From: Nitrosomonas sp. Nm84
GTDB lineage: Bacteria > Pseudomonadota > Gammaproteobacteria > Burkholderiales > Nitrosomonadaceae
Length of the DNA stretch: 49,644 nucleotides
Direction: 5' to 3'
Assembly (NCBI RefSeq): GCF_003201565.1
Contig: NZ_QJJP01000011.1
Span: forward strand, 1-49,644
In this document: in pieces, positions 26,382-35,485 of the stretch
How the letters are laid out: each line of letters opens with the position of its first letter
Numbering within the stretch: the first letter of the stretch is position 1
The notes under the pieces: model-generated
Told to the model about the DNA's origin: nothing
The model's database searches: none
The model's input: only the letters and a program-made list of their open reading frames with translations
Program-made: the position numbers and the translations under genes

Positions 26382-28037
26382 TTAGGCAGCAGTGGGCTTA
26401 GGTTGCATACAGTAGGCTTGATTGCGCCCGGCATGCTTGGCTTCATAAAGTGCACTATCGACTCTAGAAAGTAGAATAGTTAATGATGTATCTTCCGGTT
26501 CACTTTGTATGATACCGATGCTTAGCGTCACATTGACTGTTTCGTGGATTGCAGTGCAATAAATACTGGCCACATGAGACCGGATGCGTTCAGCGGTTTT
26601 CACGGCTTCATCAACAGTTGTTTCGGTCAGAATGAGGATAAATTCGTCGCCGCCATAGCGCGCAGCAAAATCGACACTACGGATACAATGATAAATCTTT
26701 TTGGCCACAGTAGTTAATATTTCATCACCGGCGATATGCCCCAGACTATCATTCAGTGTTTTAAAATAATCAACATCGATCATAAGTACAGCAAAAGGGC
26801 GCTTGTTACGAGCGTATCTGGCAAGTTGGTCATTAATAATTAAATTAAGTTTGTTGCGGTTATAGAGTCCTGTAAGGCTATCTGTTATCGACAACGTTTC
26901 TAGTAATTGATTTTTTAGCTTCATCGCAGTGCTGGCAGCATCAATGTCAGCTTGATTTTGGCGCAATTTATCAGTCATCTGATTAAACATAAGTGTGAGT
27001 TGACCCATTTCGTTGCGCTGTGTAGTGGTCAACTCAACGTTCAGATCTCCCTTCACAATTTTTTCAGTTGCGCAAATTAGTCTTTGCAGAGGAATAACAA
27101 TGGCATGTCCCATTCTAAAAGCAATTGTGGTAACAATAAGTAGAATAGCGCTGATTAATCCGATGAATAAATTACGTTGTTGTATCCAAGCGGCATATAT
27201 GGATTCATAATTTCTGCTAGCTATGATTGTGATGGGAGGGGTTTCCGACGTGTAAGCCAAGCCGATCACTTTTTGTAGATGTAATCCTTGAAATATTTCA
27301 AATTCACCCGGATTATCTTGTAATCTCTGTAATGTTTTGGAATCAAGTGATACAGGGTTGTCAGCATCGGGTACTAAAATATTACTTGCCAACATAATGT
27401 CGCCATCTTTATCTAATAAAAGAACTTCACCCGGTGGCGATTTTGCTGAATCTTTTAAGCTCGATTGAATATTGCGTAAATCAAAAGTTACGATTAATGC
27501 GCCTAAAATATAATCATCAATCGATAATACGGGAACTGAAATACTGAGTGTTGCCGTTGTGTAATGTGTGTTCCAATGGGGTGGGATGACTACATTTCCC
27601 TGGATTGATGCACTTTCTGGCCAATTTTGTGGAAGTGGCACTGGAGTAGGCGATGCTATGTTACTGGCAACTATTTCACCTTCTGTATCAATTACAGTTA
27701 ATTCGAGTACCGTTTCCAGCTTCTTGTGTACAGATTTTAGATAGTGTTCTAATATCTTTTGCTGCGCTAACAATTTGTTCTTTTGAGATTGATCTGTTAA
27801 CGAAAGTCCTTCAATAAGAACCTTTGAAGTTGAAAGTTCGCGAGCGATATAAATTTGATCTTTTGTCCATAAATCTAGTTCACGACTCGCATGATTTGCC
27901 AAGGCGCGTAACTCACGTGTTACATTTTCGCTGATCATCACTTCATTTTGCTGAAACGAGAGTATTCCTAATCCTAATGAAGGGATTAAGGTGGCTAGAA
28001 TAGCGAAAATGATAATTTTGCTTTTGATACTTTTCAA
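26382..28037 (-). CDS. Membrane diguanylate cyclase (dCache-HAMP-GGDEF)
   Basis: A 551-residue protein: TM1 at about 8-28, a periplasmic sensor of about 250 residues with a double-Cache look (LELTVIDTEGEIVASN, VLLLDKDGDIMLAS), TM2 at about 284-308, a HAMP segment, and a GGDEF domain with an intact RYGGDEFILIL active site. It would make cyclic di-GMP from two GTP in response to a periplasmic ligand. An autoinhibitory RxxD site before the motif (RSVD, five residues upstream) is present. The ligand is unknown. Confidence 0.9.
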   Translation of the reverse strand: MKSIKSKIIIFAILATLIPSLGLGILSFQQNEVMISENVTRELRALANHASRELDLWTKDQIYIARELSTSKVLIEGLSLTDQSQKNKLLAQQKILEHYLKSVHKKLETVLELTVIDTEGEIVASNIASPTPVPLPQNWPESASIQGNVVIPPHWNTHYTTATLSISVPVLSIDDYILGALIVTFDLRNIQSSLKDSAKSPPGEVLLLDKDGDIMLASNILVPDADNPVSLDSKTLQRLQDNPGEFEIFQGLHLQKVIGLAYTSETPPITIIASRNYESIYAAWIQQRNLFIGLISAILLIVTTIAFRMGHAIVIPLQRLICATEKIVKGDLNVELTTTQRNEMGQLTLMFNQMTDKLRQNQADIDAASTAMKLKNQLLETLSITDSLTGLYNRNKLNLIINDQLARYARNKRPFAVLMIDVDYFKTLNDSLGHIAGDEILTTVAKKIYHCIRSVDFAARYGGDEFILILTETTVDEAVKTAERIRSHVASIYCTAIHETVNVTLSIGIIQSEPEDTSLTILLSRVDSALYEAKHAGRNQAYCMQPKPTAA

Positions 28038-28110
28038 CGCGAATATCCTTATAGCAAAAGGAATATTACAGTATGGTCAGTGTAGGAACATAACCGAATA
28101 AGGGTACTTT

Positions 28111-28207
28111 ATTACCTCTTTTTAATTTTTATAGCACCAATTTCCCGTTAACTTGGGGTGGGAAGCCCTTATTTAGGGTAACTCTTGATAGAGATAAAAG
28201 AGGTAAT
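28111..28207. repeat. 12-bp inverted repeat flanking a 97-base segment
   Basis: ATTACCTCTTTT (28111-28122) and AAAAGAGGTAAT (28196-28207) are exact complements 73 bases apart, and a small CCCT-TATTT-AGGG hairpin lies between. It stands between the end of the truncated haemoglobin gene and the start of the GGDEF gene, both minus. It may be a terminator-like structure or a very short mobile remnant. Confidence 0.4.
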
Positions 28208-28224
28208 TAGTATCTTAAGCTAAT

Positions 28225-28650
28225 TTAAACGATATGAAGCGCTATCGGTTGTTTATCTGGGTAATTATTAATTTGATAGCCTTGCCACAATCTGGTAGCA
28301 ATAAATGAAGCAACTGCGTCAGCATGATGTTGTAAGTTTGGATTACCAAGTTCTTCAGTCGTTTGACGAAAAAGTTTTAACCAGCGTTCAAATAGTTCTG
28401 CTGTCAGTTCCGGCAATGCAATATGTTTAGGCATGGGTGCACCACGGAATCGACTGGTTCCGCGTAATTGAGCAGACCAGAAATTAGTCATTTGCACAAA
28501 ATGTGCATCCCAATCAATGACATGCTCTTCAAAAATAGGGCCAAGTCCAGGATCTTTTCTAGCTTTTGCATAAAATGTATGAACAAGTTTTGCAATTTCT
28601 TCTTCAGTGTATAAACTTGGATTAGGTGTTGGAAATAGTGACTGATTCAT
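28225..28650 (-). CDS. Group III truncated haemoglobin
   Basis: A 141-residue globin of the group III (P) type, shown by the order YTEEEIAKLVHTFYAKARKD, LGPIFEEHV, DWDAHFVQMTNFWS, GTSRFRGAPMPKH and FERWLKLFRQT. The HFVQMTNFWS helix and the PMPKH segment with the likely haem-ligating histidine are characteristic. Members bind oxygen or nitric oxide, which would fit an organism that makes nitrogen oxides, but this is inference. I start at ATG 28650; the frame extends to a GTG at 28671. Confidence 0.88.
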   Translation of the reverse strand: MNQSLFPTPNPSLYTEEEIAKLVHTFYAKARKDPGLGPIFEEHVIDWDAHFVQMTNFWSAQLRGTSRFRGAPMPKHIALPELTAELFERWLKLFRQTTEELGNPNLQHHADAVASFIATRLWQGYQINNYPDKQPIALHIV

Positions 28651-28834
28651 AATTTTTATTCTGGATAACACTTATTAATAATAAAGATAAATAAATATGC
28701 GAAATTGCTTTTCTGTAAGTGAGACAAAGAAGTTTATCTTTCGTTCTGCGGATTGTCCAATTGTGATGTGATTTGAGCTATTGTTATATCAAGATCCATG
28801 TATGAAGACCATCTGACCAGGAGTATGAATTAAC

Positions 28835-30445
28835 ATGAAGGATTTATATGGGAAAGCGCTACTGCTTGACTCGGCGCTCACTAAGTCCACGGGATTTACG
28901 CGAGAAGAGCGTGAACGCTATGGATTACGTGGATTGATACCGTACGATGTTGCAAGCATCAATAAGCAAATAGAGCGTGTATTAGGTAGCATGCGTTGCA
29001 AAGGCACTGCTATTGAAAAATATATTTTTTTAAATGCTTTGTTGGAGCGCAATCAGCGGCTTTTCTACCGGACCATGATTGATCATATTGAAGAAATCAT
29101 GCCTTTGGTTTATACCCCGACTGTTGGTGAGGCGTGCAAAGAATTTGCACATATTTTTAGAAGGCCGCAAGGATTCTATATTACCCCTGAAGATCGTGGA
29201 GAAATTGCAACCATTTTAAGGAACTGGCCTGAAGAAGATATTCGCGTGATTGTTGTGACTGACGGGGAACGGATTCTAGGGTTGGGGGATTTAGGTGCCA
29301 ATGGTATGGGAATATCCATCGGCAAGGTTGCTTTATATGTCGCCTGTGCTGGAATTAATCCGGCACAATGCATGCCGGTAATGCTCGATGTTGGCACTAA
29401 TAATGTTTCTTTGCGCGAGGATCCGCTCTATCTAGGGTATCCGTATCCGCGGATCAGTGGAGATGTTTACCGGTCGCTGGTTGATGAATTTGTCAAAGCC
29501 GTTCAATTGCGTTTCCCGTATGCATTGATACAGTTTGAGGACTTTTTGACGCCGCATGCGTTTGAATTTTTAGACCGTTATAGCGGAGAAGTCCGCTGTT
29601 TTAATGATGACATACAAGGCACTGCCGCAGTTACATTGGCGGGCATCTATACTTCATGCCGTATTACTCGGAAGAGATTTTCCGATTTGAATATTATGTT
29701 CTTAGGTACGGGTTCTGCGGCTGGCGGTATTGCGGAATTGATGGTAGATGCATTCTGTGCGGAAGGATTAAGTAAATCACAAGCACAGCAGCGGCTGTGG
29801 TTTATTGACAGAAAGGGATTGGTGACATCAAGCAACGACAATATTAAACCGCGTATCAAGCCTTTTGCGCATGAGCACGTGGCACGCAGTTTTGTGGACG
29901 CCATTGGAGATATCAAACCTGACGTGCTGATTGGTGCCACCGGTGTAGCAGGGACGTTTGATGAGAACATCGTCCGTAAAATGGCAGCAGTCAATGAGCG
30001 TCCGGTGATTATTGCTCTATCAAATCCTACTTCGCATACTGAATGCACTGCTGAACAGGCTTACCAGTGGAGTGATGGGCGGGTCATTTTCGCCAGTGGT
30101 AGTCCTTTTGATGCGGTGCAATATAACGATCGGTTATTTAAATCGGCTCAAGGCAATAATGCGTATATTTTTCCAGGGATTGGTTTAGGTATTTACGCCA
30201 GCGCTGCGCGTGTTGTCACACAGAGTATGTTTTTAGCAGCTGCCCAAGTTCTGGCAGACATTGTTACCGAACAAGAAATTGATACTGGAGCAATTTATCC
30301 TGCGCTGACGCGTGTGCGCAAGGTGTCGCATGCCATTGCGGTAGCTGTTTGCGGGGTGGTAATTCATGAAGGATTAACGGATGCCAACTTGCCGGACGAT
30401 TTGGATAGTTATATCAGGTCGCTGATGTATGAACCGGATTACTGA
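28835..30445 (+). CDS. maeA: NAD-dependent malic enzyme
   Basis: A 536-residue cytoplasmic enzyme that decarboxylates malate to pyruvate with NAD(P). It shows the large-form signatures: LVYTPTVGEACKEF, VVTDGERILGLGDLG, the metal-site FNDDIQGTAAVTLAG and the cofactor loop FLGTGSAAGGIAE, then FASGSPF. The NAD form is preferred over NADP from its length and overall likeness to SfcA, but cofactor use cannot be read with certainty. A GGAG lies 11 bases before the ATG, a loose spacing. Confidence 0.92.
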   Translation: MKDLYGKALLLDSALTKSTGFTREERERYGLRGLIPYDVASINKQIERVLGSMRCKGTAIEKYIFLNALLERNQRLFYRTMIDHIEEIMPLVYTPTVGEACKEFAHIFRRPQGFYITPEDRGEIATILRNWPEEDIRVIVVTDGERILGLGDLGANGMGISIGKVALYVACAGINPAQCMPVMLDVGTNNVSLREDPLYLGYPYPRISGDVYRSLVDEFVKAVQLRFPYALIQFEDFLTPHAFEFLDRYSGEVRCFNDDIQGTAAVTLAGIYTSCRITRKRFSDLNIMFLGTGSAAGGIAELMVDAFCAEGLSKSQAQQRLWFIDRKGLVTSSNDNIKPRIKPFAHEHVARSFVDAIGDIKPDVLIGATGVAGTFDENIVRKMAAVNERPVIIALSNPTSHTECTAEQAYQWSDGRVIFASGSPFDAVQYNDRLFKSAQGNNAYIFPGIGLGIYASAARVVTQSMFLAAAQVLADIVTEQEIDTGAIYPALTRVRKVSHAIAVAVCGVVIHEGLTDANLPDDLDSYIRSLMYEPDY

Positions 30446-30451
30446 CAAGTC

Positions 30452-30588
30452 GTTGAGAAACTATCTGCGTTGCTGCTACTGTGTTAAAAACAGGCTCAGA
30501 ATGCTCATTGATTACGCATAAGCTGCGCTTTTTCGCCTATTTTTGCCTGGTATCGGCTGGCCTCAAAAACGATTCTCAACGGTCTGCT
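30452..30588 (+). repeat. Dispersed ~140-bp intergenic element, copy 2
   Basis: Same orientation as the copy at 26229-26371 and very similar along its whole length. The ends are GTTGAGAAAC (left) and GATTCTCAAC (right), which pair with each other; both carry the same A-to-G change relative to the GTTGAAAAAC form of the other copies. It lies six bases after the maeA stop and its right end supplies the stop codon region of serB. Confidence 0.75.
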
Positions 30589-31426
30589 AATTGGGGTGAC
30601 TAAATAAGTTGGTGACACCATCCAATCCTACATGATTGATTGAATAGGTTGCATAGTCTTTGACGATCGGTTTAGCGTGATAAGCAATACTGATTCCGGC
30701 TGCACCCATCATGCCCAGGTCATTGGCGCCATCGCCAATAGCGATAATCTGTTCACGTTGAATTCCCAACTCATCGCGCACTTGGTTTAATACGTGTGCT
30801 TTTCCTTCCCTGCCGATAATTTCCCCGATCACTTTTCCGGTTAATCGGTTATTCTCAATTTCCAGCACATTGGCGGCGGCATAATCGAGTCCCAGTTTTG
30901 CTTTAATCCGTTCAGTAAAGAATGTAAAGCCACCTGAAATGACCATGGTTTTTAAGCCGGCTATTTTAGCCTGTTGCAACATTTTTTCTGCACCGAGACT
31001 GAGCCGGACACGCTCATCATAAACTTTCTGCAGCGCTTCTTGAGATAGACCTTGCAATAGCGCGGTGCGACGTGTGAGGCTCTCTTCAAAACTGATTTCA
31101 CCTCGCATGGTTTGCAGTGTGATGGCAGCAACTTGCGGTTTGATATTGTGCATGTCGGCAATTTCGTCAATGGATTCAATCGCCAGCAGCGTTGAATCCA
31201 TATCCATTGCTATCAGTTTGAACTCAGAGAGTTTGCGATCGGGATTTACAAAAGCAAAATCCAATGCCGCTTCAGCGCAATAATCCGCTATATCGGCTGT
31301 ATCAGTGGCGTTTGTCAATCGGAAGGCTTGGCCGGTAATCCGCTCAATGCTATCTGCGTGGGAGAGTTTTGCAAGAGCTCGTAAGTCACTGTTACTAACT
31401 TCCAATCCTTGGATAATCAGATTCAT
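30587..31426 (-). CDS. serB: Phosphoserine phosphatase
   Basis: A 279-residue HAD-superfamily enzyme for the last step of serine synthesis. The nucleophile motif MDMDSTLLAIESIDE, the second motif VISGGFTFF, the conserved lysine (GREGKAH) and GDGANDLGMMGAAG are all intact; the first 75 residues are the small N-terminal domain usual for proteobacterial SerB. I start at ATG 31426 because the conserved protein begins there; the frame is open for 34 more codons upstream. It converges on maeA across the repeat element. Confidence 0.93.
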   Translation of the reverse strand: MNLIIQGLEVSNSDLRALAKLSHADSIERITGQAFRLTNATDTADIADYCAEAALDFAFVNPDRKLSEFKLIAMDMDSTLLAIESIDEIADMHNIKPQVAAITLQTMRGEISFEESLTRRTALLQGLSQEALQKVYDERVRLSLGAEKMLQQAKIAGLKTMVISGGFTFFTERIKAKLGLDYAAANVLEIENNRLTGKVIGEIIGREGKAHVLNQVRDELGIQREQIIAIGDGANDLGMMGAAGISIAYHAKPIVKDYATYSINHVGLDGVTNLFSHPN

Positions 31427-31478
31427 AAGTAGATAGTTATTTGTAATGTGCAAGGGTCGGATGAAAATGGAATATCCA

Positions 31479-32966
31479 TCATGGACTCCATTCGATGATC
31501 TGATTGCGGCCCGCATGTTTTGCAGCATACAGTGCGGAGTCAGCGGCTTTAATCATATCCATCGGTGCGTAAAAATACGTTGCGTCTTTTTCATTGGAGG
31601 CGACACCAATAGAGGCGGTAATATGAATGGTGTAATGATTATCCAATTTATAGTTAATGGCTGCAATCGCATCTTTCAATCGAGAAATAAGACTTCTTGA
31701 AGCAGTAAGTGTTGTGCCTGGTAGGATTAAAGCAAACTCTTCACCGCCATAGCGGCTGAGTGTGTCGTCCTGGCGCATTTGCTCGTAAATTGTACTGACG
31801 ACAGTGACCAGCAGCGAGTCGCCTGCGAGATGTCCGTGGGTATCGTTGACTTGCTTAAAATGATCCAGGTCAATGATGGCGATAGTGAGAGGGAGGTTAT
31901 ATTGCACGGACAAATTAAATTCGCGCCGCAGTGTTTCATCAAAATGTATCCGGTTGTGAGCACCAGTCAGCCCGTCGCGCTGCGACTTCTCTTCCAACTC
32001 TTTCACTCTCGACAGGCTATGGATTATCAGCAATTCTTTGGCCGCAGCCATGATTTCTGCCGCTTCGGCGGTGTGATGAATACGGATATCAAATAATTCT
32101 TCGATGGACTTTAAGCCAACTTCCATGAGCTTAATCACATCCACCAGTGCAGCATCGTCAAGTCCAAGCCAATTTTTGGCAGCTTCTGTTAAGGCTGTCA
32201 TTTTTTCGGTTTCTTGCGGATAAAGAAAATAATCTGCCAGGTAGCGAGATACAGCAACACAAGACTGTAGGTTGGGTCCTAAATCTCTGGGTTCCGGCTG
32301 GTTATGACTGGCGATGCAAGCCAGGGCGATATAATCAGGAATGTGCCATTTTTGTAACAGTGCGCAGCCCAGCTCATCATGTCCGGCACCAAATGTTTCA
32401 CGCTCTTTTTTAAGCAGTAAGTCGTGATCAACAGTCGGCGAAAAGATTTTTCCATATTCTTCGGGCATGATGGCTGAGAAGGCCAAGATACCGATTTCTT
32501 GTACTAATCCGGCTAGAAACAAATCATCCAGGAAGTTTAGATTCAGCTTTTCTCCGAGCGCGCGGCAGGCAAGTGCTGACGTAATAGACCGACGCCAAAA
32601 CATATCGTTATCAAAATCCAGCAGATTGCTCGATGCCGGTTTCTTCATGAGTGAATTGGCTAATGTAAAAGACAAGGCGATAACGATGACCGAATGCGTG
32701 CCAAGAATGCTGACCGCCTGCCGGACATTGGTTGCGACGCGACGGGATTTATATAAAGGTGCATTTGCTGTTTTAAGTAATTTTGCGGAAAGTACCGGAT
32801 CTAATGAAATATATTGGCAGGCAGCCCCTATATCTGCATCAGGATCATTTGCCAGTTCGATGATTTTGATAGCAACAGCGGGCAGACTTGGAAGTGTTGT
32901 GCAAAAATTAAGTCGTGATTTCAATTTATCATCAAGCACTTTATCATCCTTGAAATTAAATAACAC
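31479..32966 (-). CDS. HDOD-GGDEF signalling protein
   Basis: A 495-residue soluble protein. An HDOD domain occupies residues about 20-225 (TTLPSLPAVAIKIIELANDP, LDPVLSAKLLKTANAPLY, SILGTHSV), a helical linker follows, and a GGDEF domain with the active variant RYGGEEFALILPG ends it at about 335-495. The cyclase half should make cyclic di-GMP; HDOD domains bind partners in signalling. It has no membrane segment and lies 52 bases upstream of serB on the same strand. Confidence 0.9.
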   Translation of the reverse strand: MLFNFKDDKVLDDKLKSRLNFCTTLPSLPAVAIKIIELANDPDADIGAACQYISLDPVLSAKLLKTANAPLYKSRRVATNVRQAVSILGTHSVIVIALSFTLANSLMKKPASSNLLDFDNDMFWRRSITSALACRALGEKLNLNFLDDLFLAGLVQEIGILAFSAIMPEEYGKIFSPTVDHDLLLKKERETFGAGHDELGCALLQKWHIPDYIALACIASHNQPEPRDLGPNLQSCVAVSRYLADYFLYPQETEKMTALTEAAKNWLGLDDAALVDVIKLMEVGLKSIEELFDIRIHHTAEAAEIMAAAKELLIIHSLSRVKELEEKSQRDGLTGAHNRIHFDETLRREFNLSVQYNLPLTIAIIDLDHFKQVNDTHGHLAGDSLLVTVVSTIYEQMRQDDTLSRYGGEEFALILPGTTLTASRSLISRLKDAIAAINYKLDNHYTIHITASIGVASNEKDATYFYAPMDMIKAADSALYAAKHAGRNQIIEWSP

Positions 32967-33268
32967 TTATATAGTATTGAATAATATAGTGATTATTCTC
33001 TATTATATTATAAACATGGCATTCTTGCTCGTTTTCAAGAGAATTATTTGTGGGAGCTGGTAGGGATTATCCCTCTTATCTCTATTGATATGGTAGGAAT
33101 TCGTTGCTTATTCTAATTGAGCGGATGCTACATTGTTGGATTTTTCGTGAAATTGTTTTGATTATTTGAACAAAGCAGTTATAAGATGACTAATATTCCA
33201 TAGATTACATGGTATAAATTTGTATCAATGTGTTGCCTAAAAGAAAATTCTTGATAAAGGAGTCTGAT
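32967..33268. promoter_or_regulatory. Gene-free divergent region with a short palindrome
   Basis: This AT-rich stretch of 302 bases separates the HDOD-GGDEF gene (minus) from pepA (plus) and must contain both promoters. The one clear structure is the palindrome AGGGAT-T-ATCCCT at 33062-33074. No ORF in it is credible, and no -35/-10 pair stands out enough to call. Confidence 0.35.
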
Positions 33269-34765
33269 GTGGATTTTGGAATAAAAGTAGGAACCCCGGA
33301 GAAACAACGCGGAGCTTGTGCGGTGATCGGTATTTTTGAATCAAAAAAGCAAGCGGATTCGGCTAAAATCCTGGATAAAATCACGCAAGGGTATATTAAA
33401 AATATCCTTGCGCTCGGTGACATGGATGGTAAGGCCAATACGTCACTGTTATTGCATAATGTACCGGATACCCAATTCAAAAGGATTTTATTGGTTGGAT
33501 TGGGTAAGGAACAGGAGTTCAAGGAAAAAACATTTTTGGCGACACTCAATACTGTGTTGAGTGCCTTACAAAAAACAGCAGTTGCTGACGCAACAGTGTT
33601 TTTATCCGATTTTCCTGTTAAGGGGCGGAGCAACGAATGGAAGGTGACACAAACTATCATAGCCGCGACCAGCAACAGCTACCGGTTTGATCAGTTGAAG
33701 AGTAAGCCGGATAGCGTCCCGAGCAATTTACGTAAGATGGTGTTATGCATTAATGATCGTGCTGAATTGGCCGCCTGTGAAGTCGCTATGCAGCAAGGTT
33801 TGGCGATTGCACAAGGTATGAGCTTGGCAAAAGACCTCGGTAATCTTGCACCGAATATTTGTACCCCAACATACCTTGCCAAGCAGGCTAAAGATCTTGC
33901 CAAGACCCATAAAATGAAAGCATCGGTATTGGAAGAAAAAGATATGGAAAAGCTGGGCATGGGCTCGCTGCTGGCTGTGGCAAGCGGCAGTGAACAGCCG
34001 GCCAAGTTGATTGTGCTGGAATATTACGGATCAGGAAAAAAAGAGCATCCCATTGTTTTGGTAGGGAAGGGAGTGACTTTTGATACCGGCGGTATTTCAC
34101 TCAAACCCGGTGCTGATATGGATGAGATGAAGTTTGATATGAGTGGCGCCGGCAGTGTGCTGGGAACACTGTATGCGATCGCCGAAATGAAATTGCCGAT
34201 CAATGTGGTCGGAATCATTCCTGCCACCGAGAATATGCCTAGCGGTAAGGCGGCAAAACCGGGTGATGTGGTAACCAGTATGTCCGGCCAAACGATTGAA
34301 ATTCTGAATACCGATGCGGAAGGGCGTCTGATTCTATGTGATGCATTAACTTATGCGGAACGCTATAACCCGAAAGCAGTGATTGATATCGCCACTTTGA
34401 CTGGCGCATGTGTGATTGCACTGGGGAATTTTACGACGGGATTGATGAGTAATGATGACGCACTGGCTGCAGAACTGCTATCTGCTGGCGAGCAAGCGGG
34501 TGATCGTGCCTGGCAGTTACCTTTGTGGGATGAATATCAAGATCTATTGAGAAGTAACTTTGCAGATATCGCCAATATTGGTGGACGGGCTGCCGGAACC
34601 ATCACGGCTGCTTGCTTTTTGTCGCGCTTTACCAAGGAATATCGCTGGGCACATCTGGATATCGCAGGCACAGCATGGAAATCCGGCAAGGAGAAAGGTT
34701 CAACCGGACGTCCTGTGCCGCTGTTAGTGCAGTTTCTGATTGCACAGGCCAAAACGGCCAACTAA
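33269..34765 (+). CDS. pepA: Leucyl aminopeptidase (cytosol aminopeptidase, M17)
   Basis: A 498-residue hexameric metallopeptidase that removes N-terminal residues from peptides. The two-metal site is visible in VGKGVTFDTGGISLKP, DMSGAG and the family signature NTDAEGRLILCDAL. I place the start at GTG 33269 because AGGAG lies six bases before it and the protein then begins DFGIKVGTPEKQRG, as in relatives; the frame itself is open to a TTG at 33230, without a ribosome site. PepA also acts as a DNA-binding recombination and repression factor in E. coli; that role is not assumed here. Confidence 0.94.
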   Translation: MDFGIKVGTPEKQRGACAVIGIFESKKQADSAKILDKITQGYIKNILALGDMDGKANTSLLLHNVPDTQFKRILLVGLGKEQEFKEKTFLATLNTVLSALQKTAVADATVFLSDFPVKGRSNEWKVTQTIIAATSNSYRFDQLKSKPDSVPSNLRKMVLCINDRAELAACEVAMQQGLAIAQGMSLAKDLGNLAPNICTPTYLAKQAKDLAKTHKMKASVLEEKDMEKLGMGSLLAVASGSEQPAKLIVLEYYGSGKKEHPIVLVGKGVTFDTGGISLKPGADMDEMKFDMSGAGSVLGTLYAIAEMKLPINVVGIIPATENMPSGKAAKPGDVVTSMSGQTIEILNTDAEGRLILCDALTYAERYNPKAVIDIATLTGACVIALGNFTTGLMSNDDALAAELLSAGEQAGDRAWQLPLWDEYQDLLRSNFADIANIGGRAAGTITAACFLSRFTKEYRWAHLDIAGTAWKSGKEKGSTGRPVPLLVQFLIAQAKTAN

Positions 34766-34790
34766 ATGTGGTTCTTAGATTTGCTGATTA

Positions 34791-34930
34791 ACAGGCTGTT
34801 GAAAAACGTATTCGAGGCAGCCGTTGCAAGGCCAAAGCGGGCGAAGAAGCGCAGTTTATGCTTATAAGTGAGCATTTTGAACCTGTTTTTAACGCCGCAG
34901 CGGCAACGCAGATAGCTTTTCAGCACCTGT
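34791..34930 (-). repeat. Dispersed ~140-bp intergenic element, copy 3 (inverted)
   Basis: On the minus strand this copy matches the other two (CTATCTGCGTTGCCGC, GTTAAAAACAGG, GCATAAACTGCGCTTCTTCG), with a one-base loss in the middle. The ends read CAGGTGCTGAAAAGC and, inverted, CAGGCTGTTGAAAAACG, giving an imperfect terminal inverted repeat of about 16 bases. It follows the pepA stop by 25 bases and precedes holC. Confidence 0.75.
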
Positions 34931-35017
34931 TGATGGGTGAAGGCCAGCGGATTCATTCCATACTTTTGTGAATTAATCAGCAATAGCGACTTGTATGCAA
35001 TGCACATTGATCATTCG

Positions 35018-35458
35018 ATGACGCAAATTTTCTTCTATTCAGGATCCAATGATAAGTTGAAAACAGCTTGTCGACTATGTGCTAAGGCGGTACAACAAAA
35101 AATGAGCGTAATAATCTATATACCTGATACGGCATTAATTGAGCAGCTCGATGAATTGCTGTGGACGTTTTCCGCTACCAGCTTTATTCCGCATTGTGTT
35201 AAGCAGAGCGACAAGCAAATGACCGATATGACGCCGGTCATTTTGAGCGACCAGATACACCCGGATGATCATTTCGATGTGCTGCTTAATCTGCATCACC
35301 AGCCTCCACCGTTGCGTGATCAATTCGACAGACTGATCGAGATTGCGGGTGTTGCGCATGAGGACAAGCTGGCTGCCCGTGAGCGCTACCGTTTTTACAA
35401 GGATGCCGGTTACGAGATCCAGCATTATAATCTTGATGATGAACGGCCTGTTAAGTAA
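35018..35458 (+). CDS. holC: DNA polymerase III chi subunit
   Basis: A 146-residue protein of the HolC family, which links the clamp loader to single-strand binding protein. The N-terminus TQIFFYSGSNDKLKTACRLCAKA and the middle LDELLWTFSATSFIPHC, PVILSD and LLNLHHQPP segments are characteristic, as is the tail RYRFYKDAGYEIQHYNL. Start at ATG 35018 follows the family; ATG 35000 in the same frame is possible and no ribosome site decides. The gene order pepA, holC, valS is the usual one in proteobacteria. Confidence 0.88.
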   Translation: MTQIFFYSGSNDKLKTACRLCAKAVQQKMSVIIYIPDTALIEQLDELLWTFSATSFIPHCVKQSDKQMTDMTPVILSDQIHPDDHFDVLLNLHHQPPPLRDQFDRLIEIAGVAHEDKLAARERYRFYKDAGYEIQHYNLDDERPVK

Positions 35459-35485
35459 AGCTGTGGCAATGACGGTCTTTTTATC

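Noticed and set aside
30551..31528. serB start at 31528 with a 34-residue extension
   Set aside because: The extension overlaps the end of the HDOD-GGDEF gene and has no SerB-like character; the conserved protein starts at 31426.
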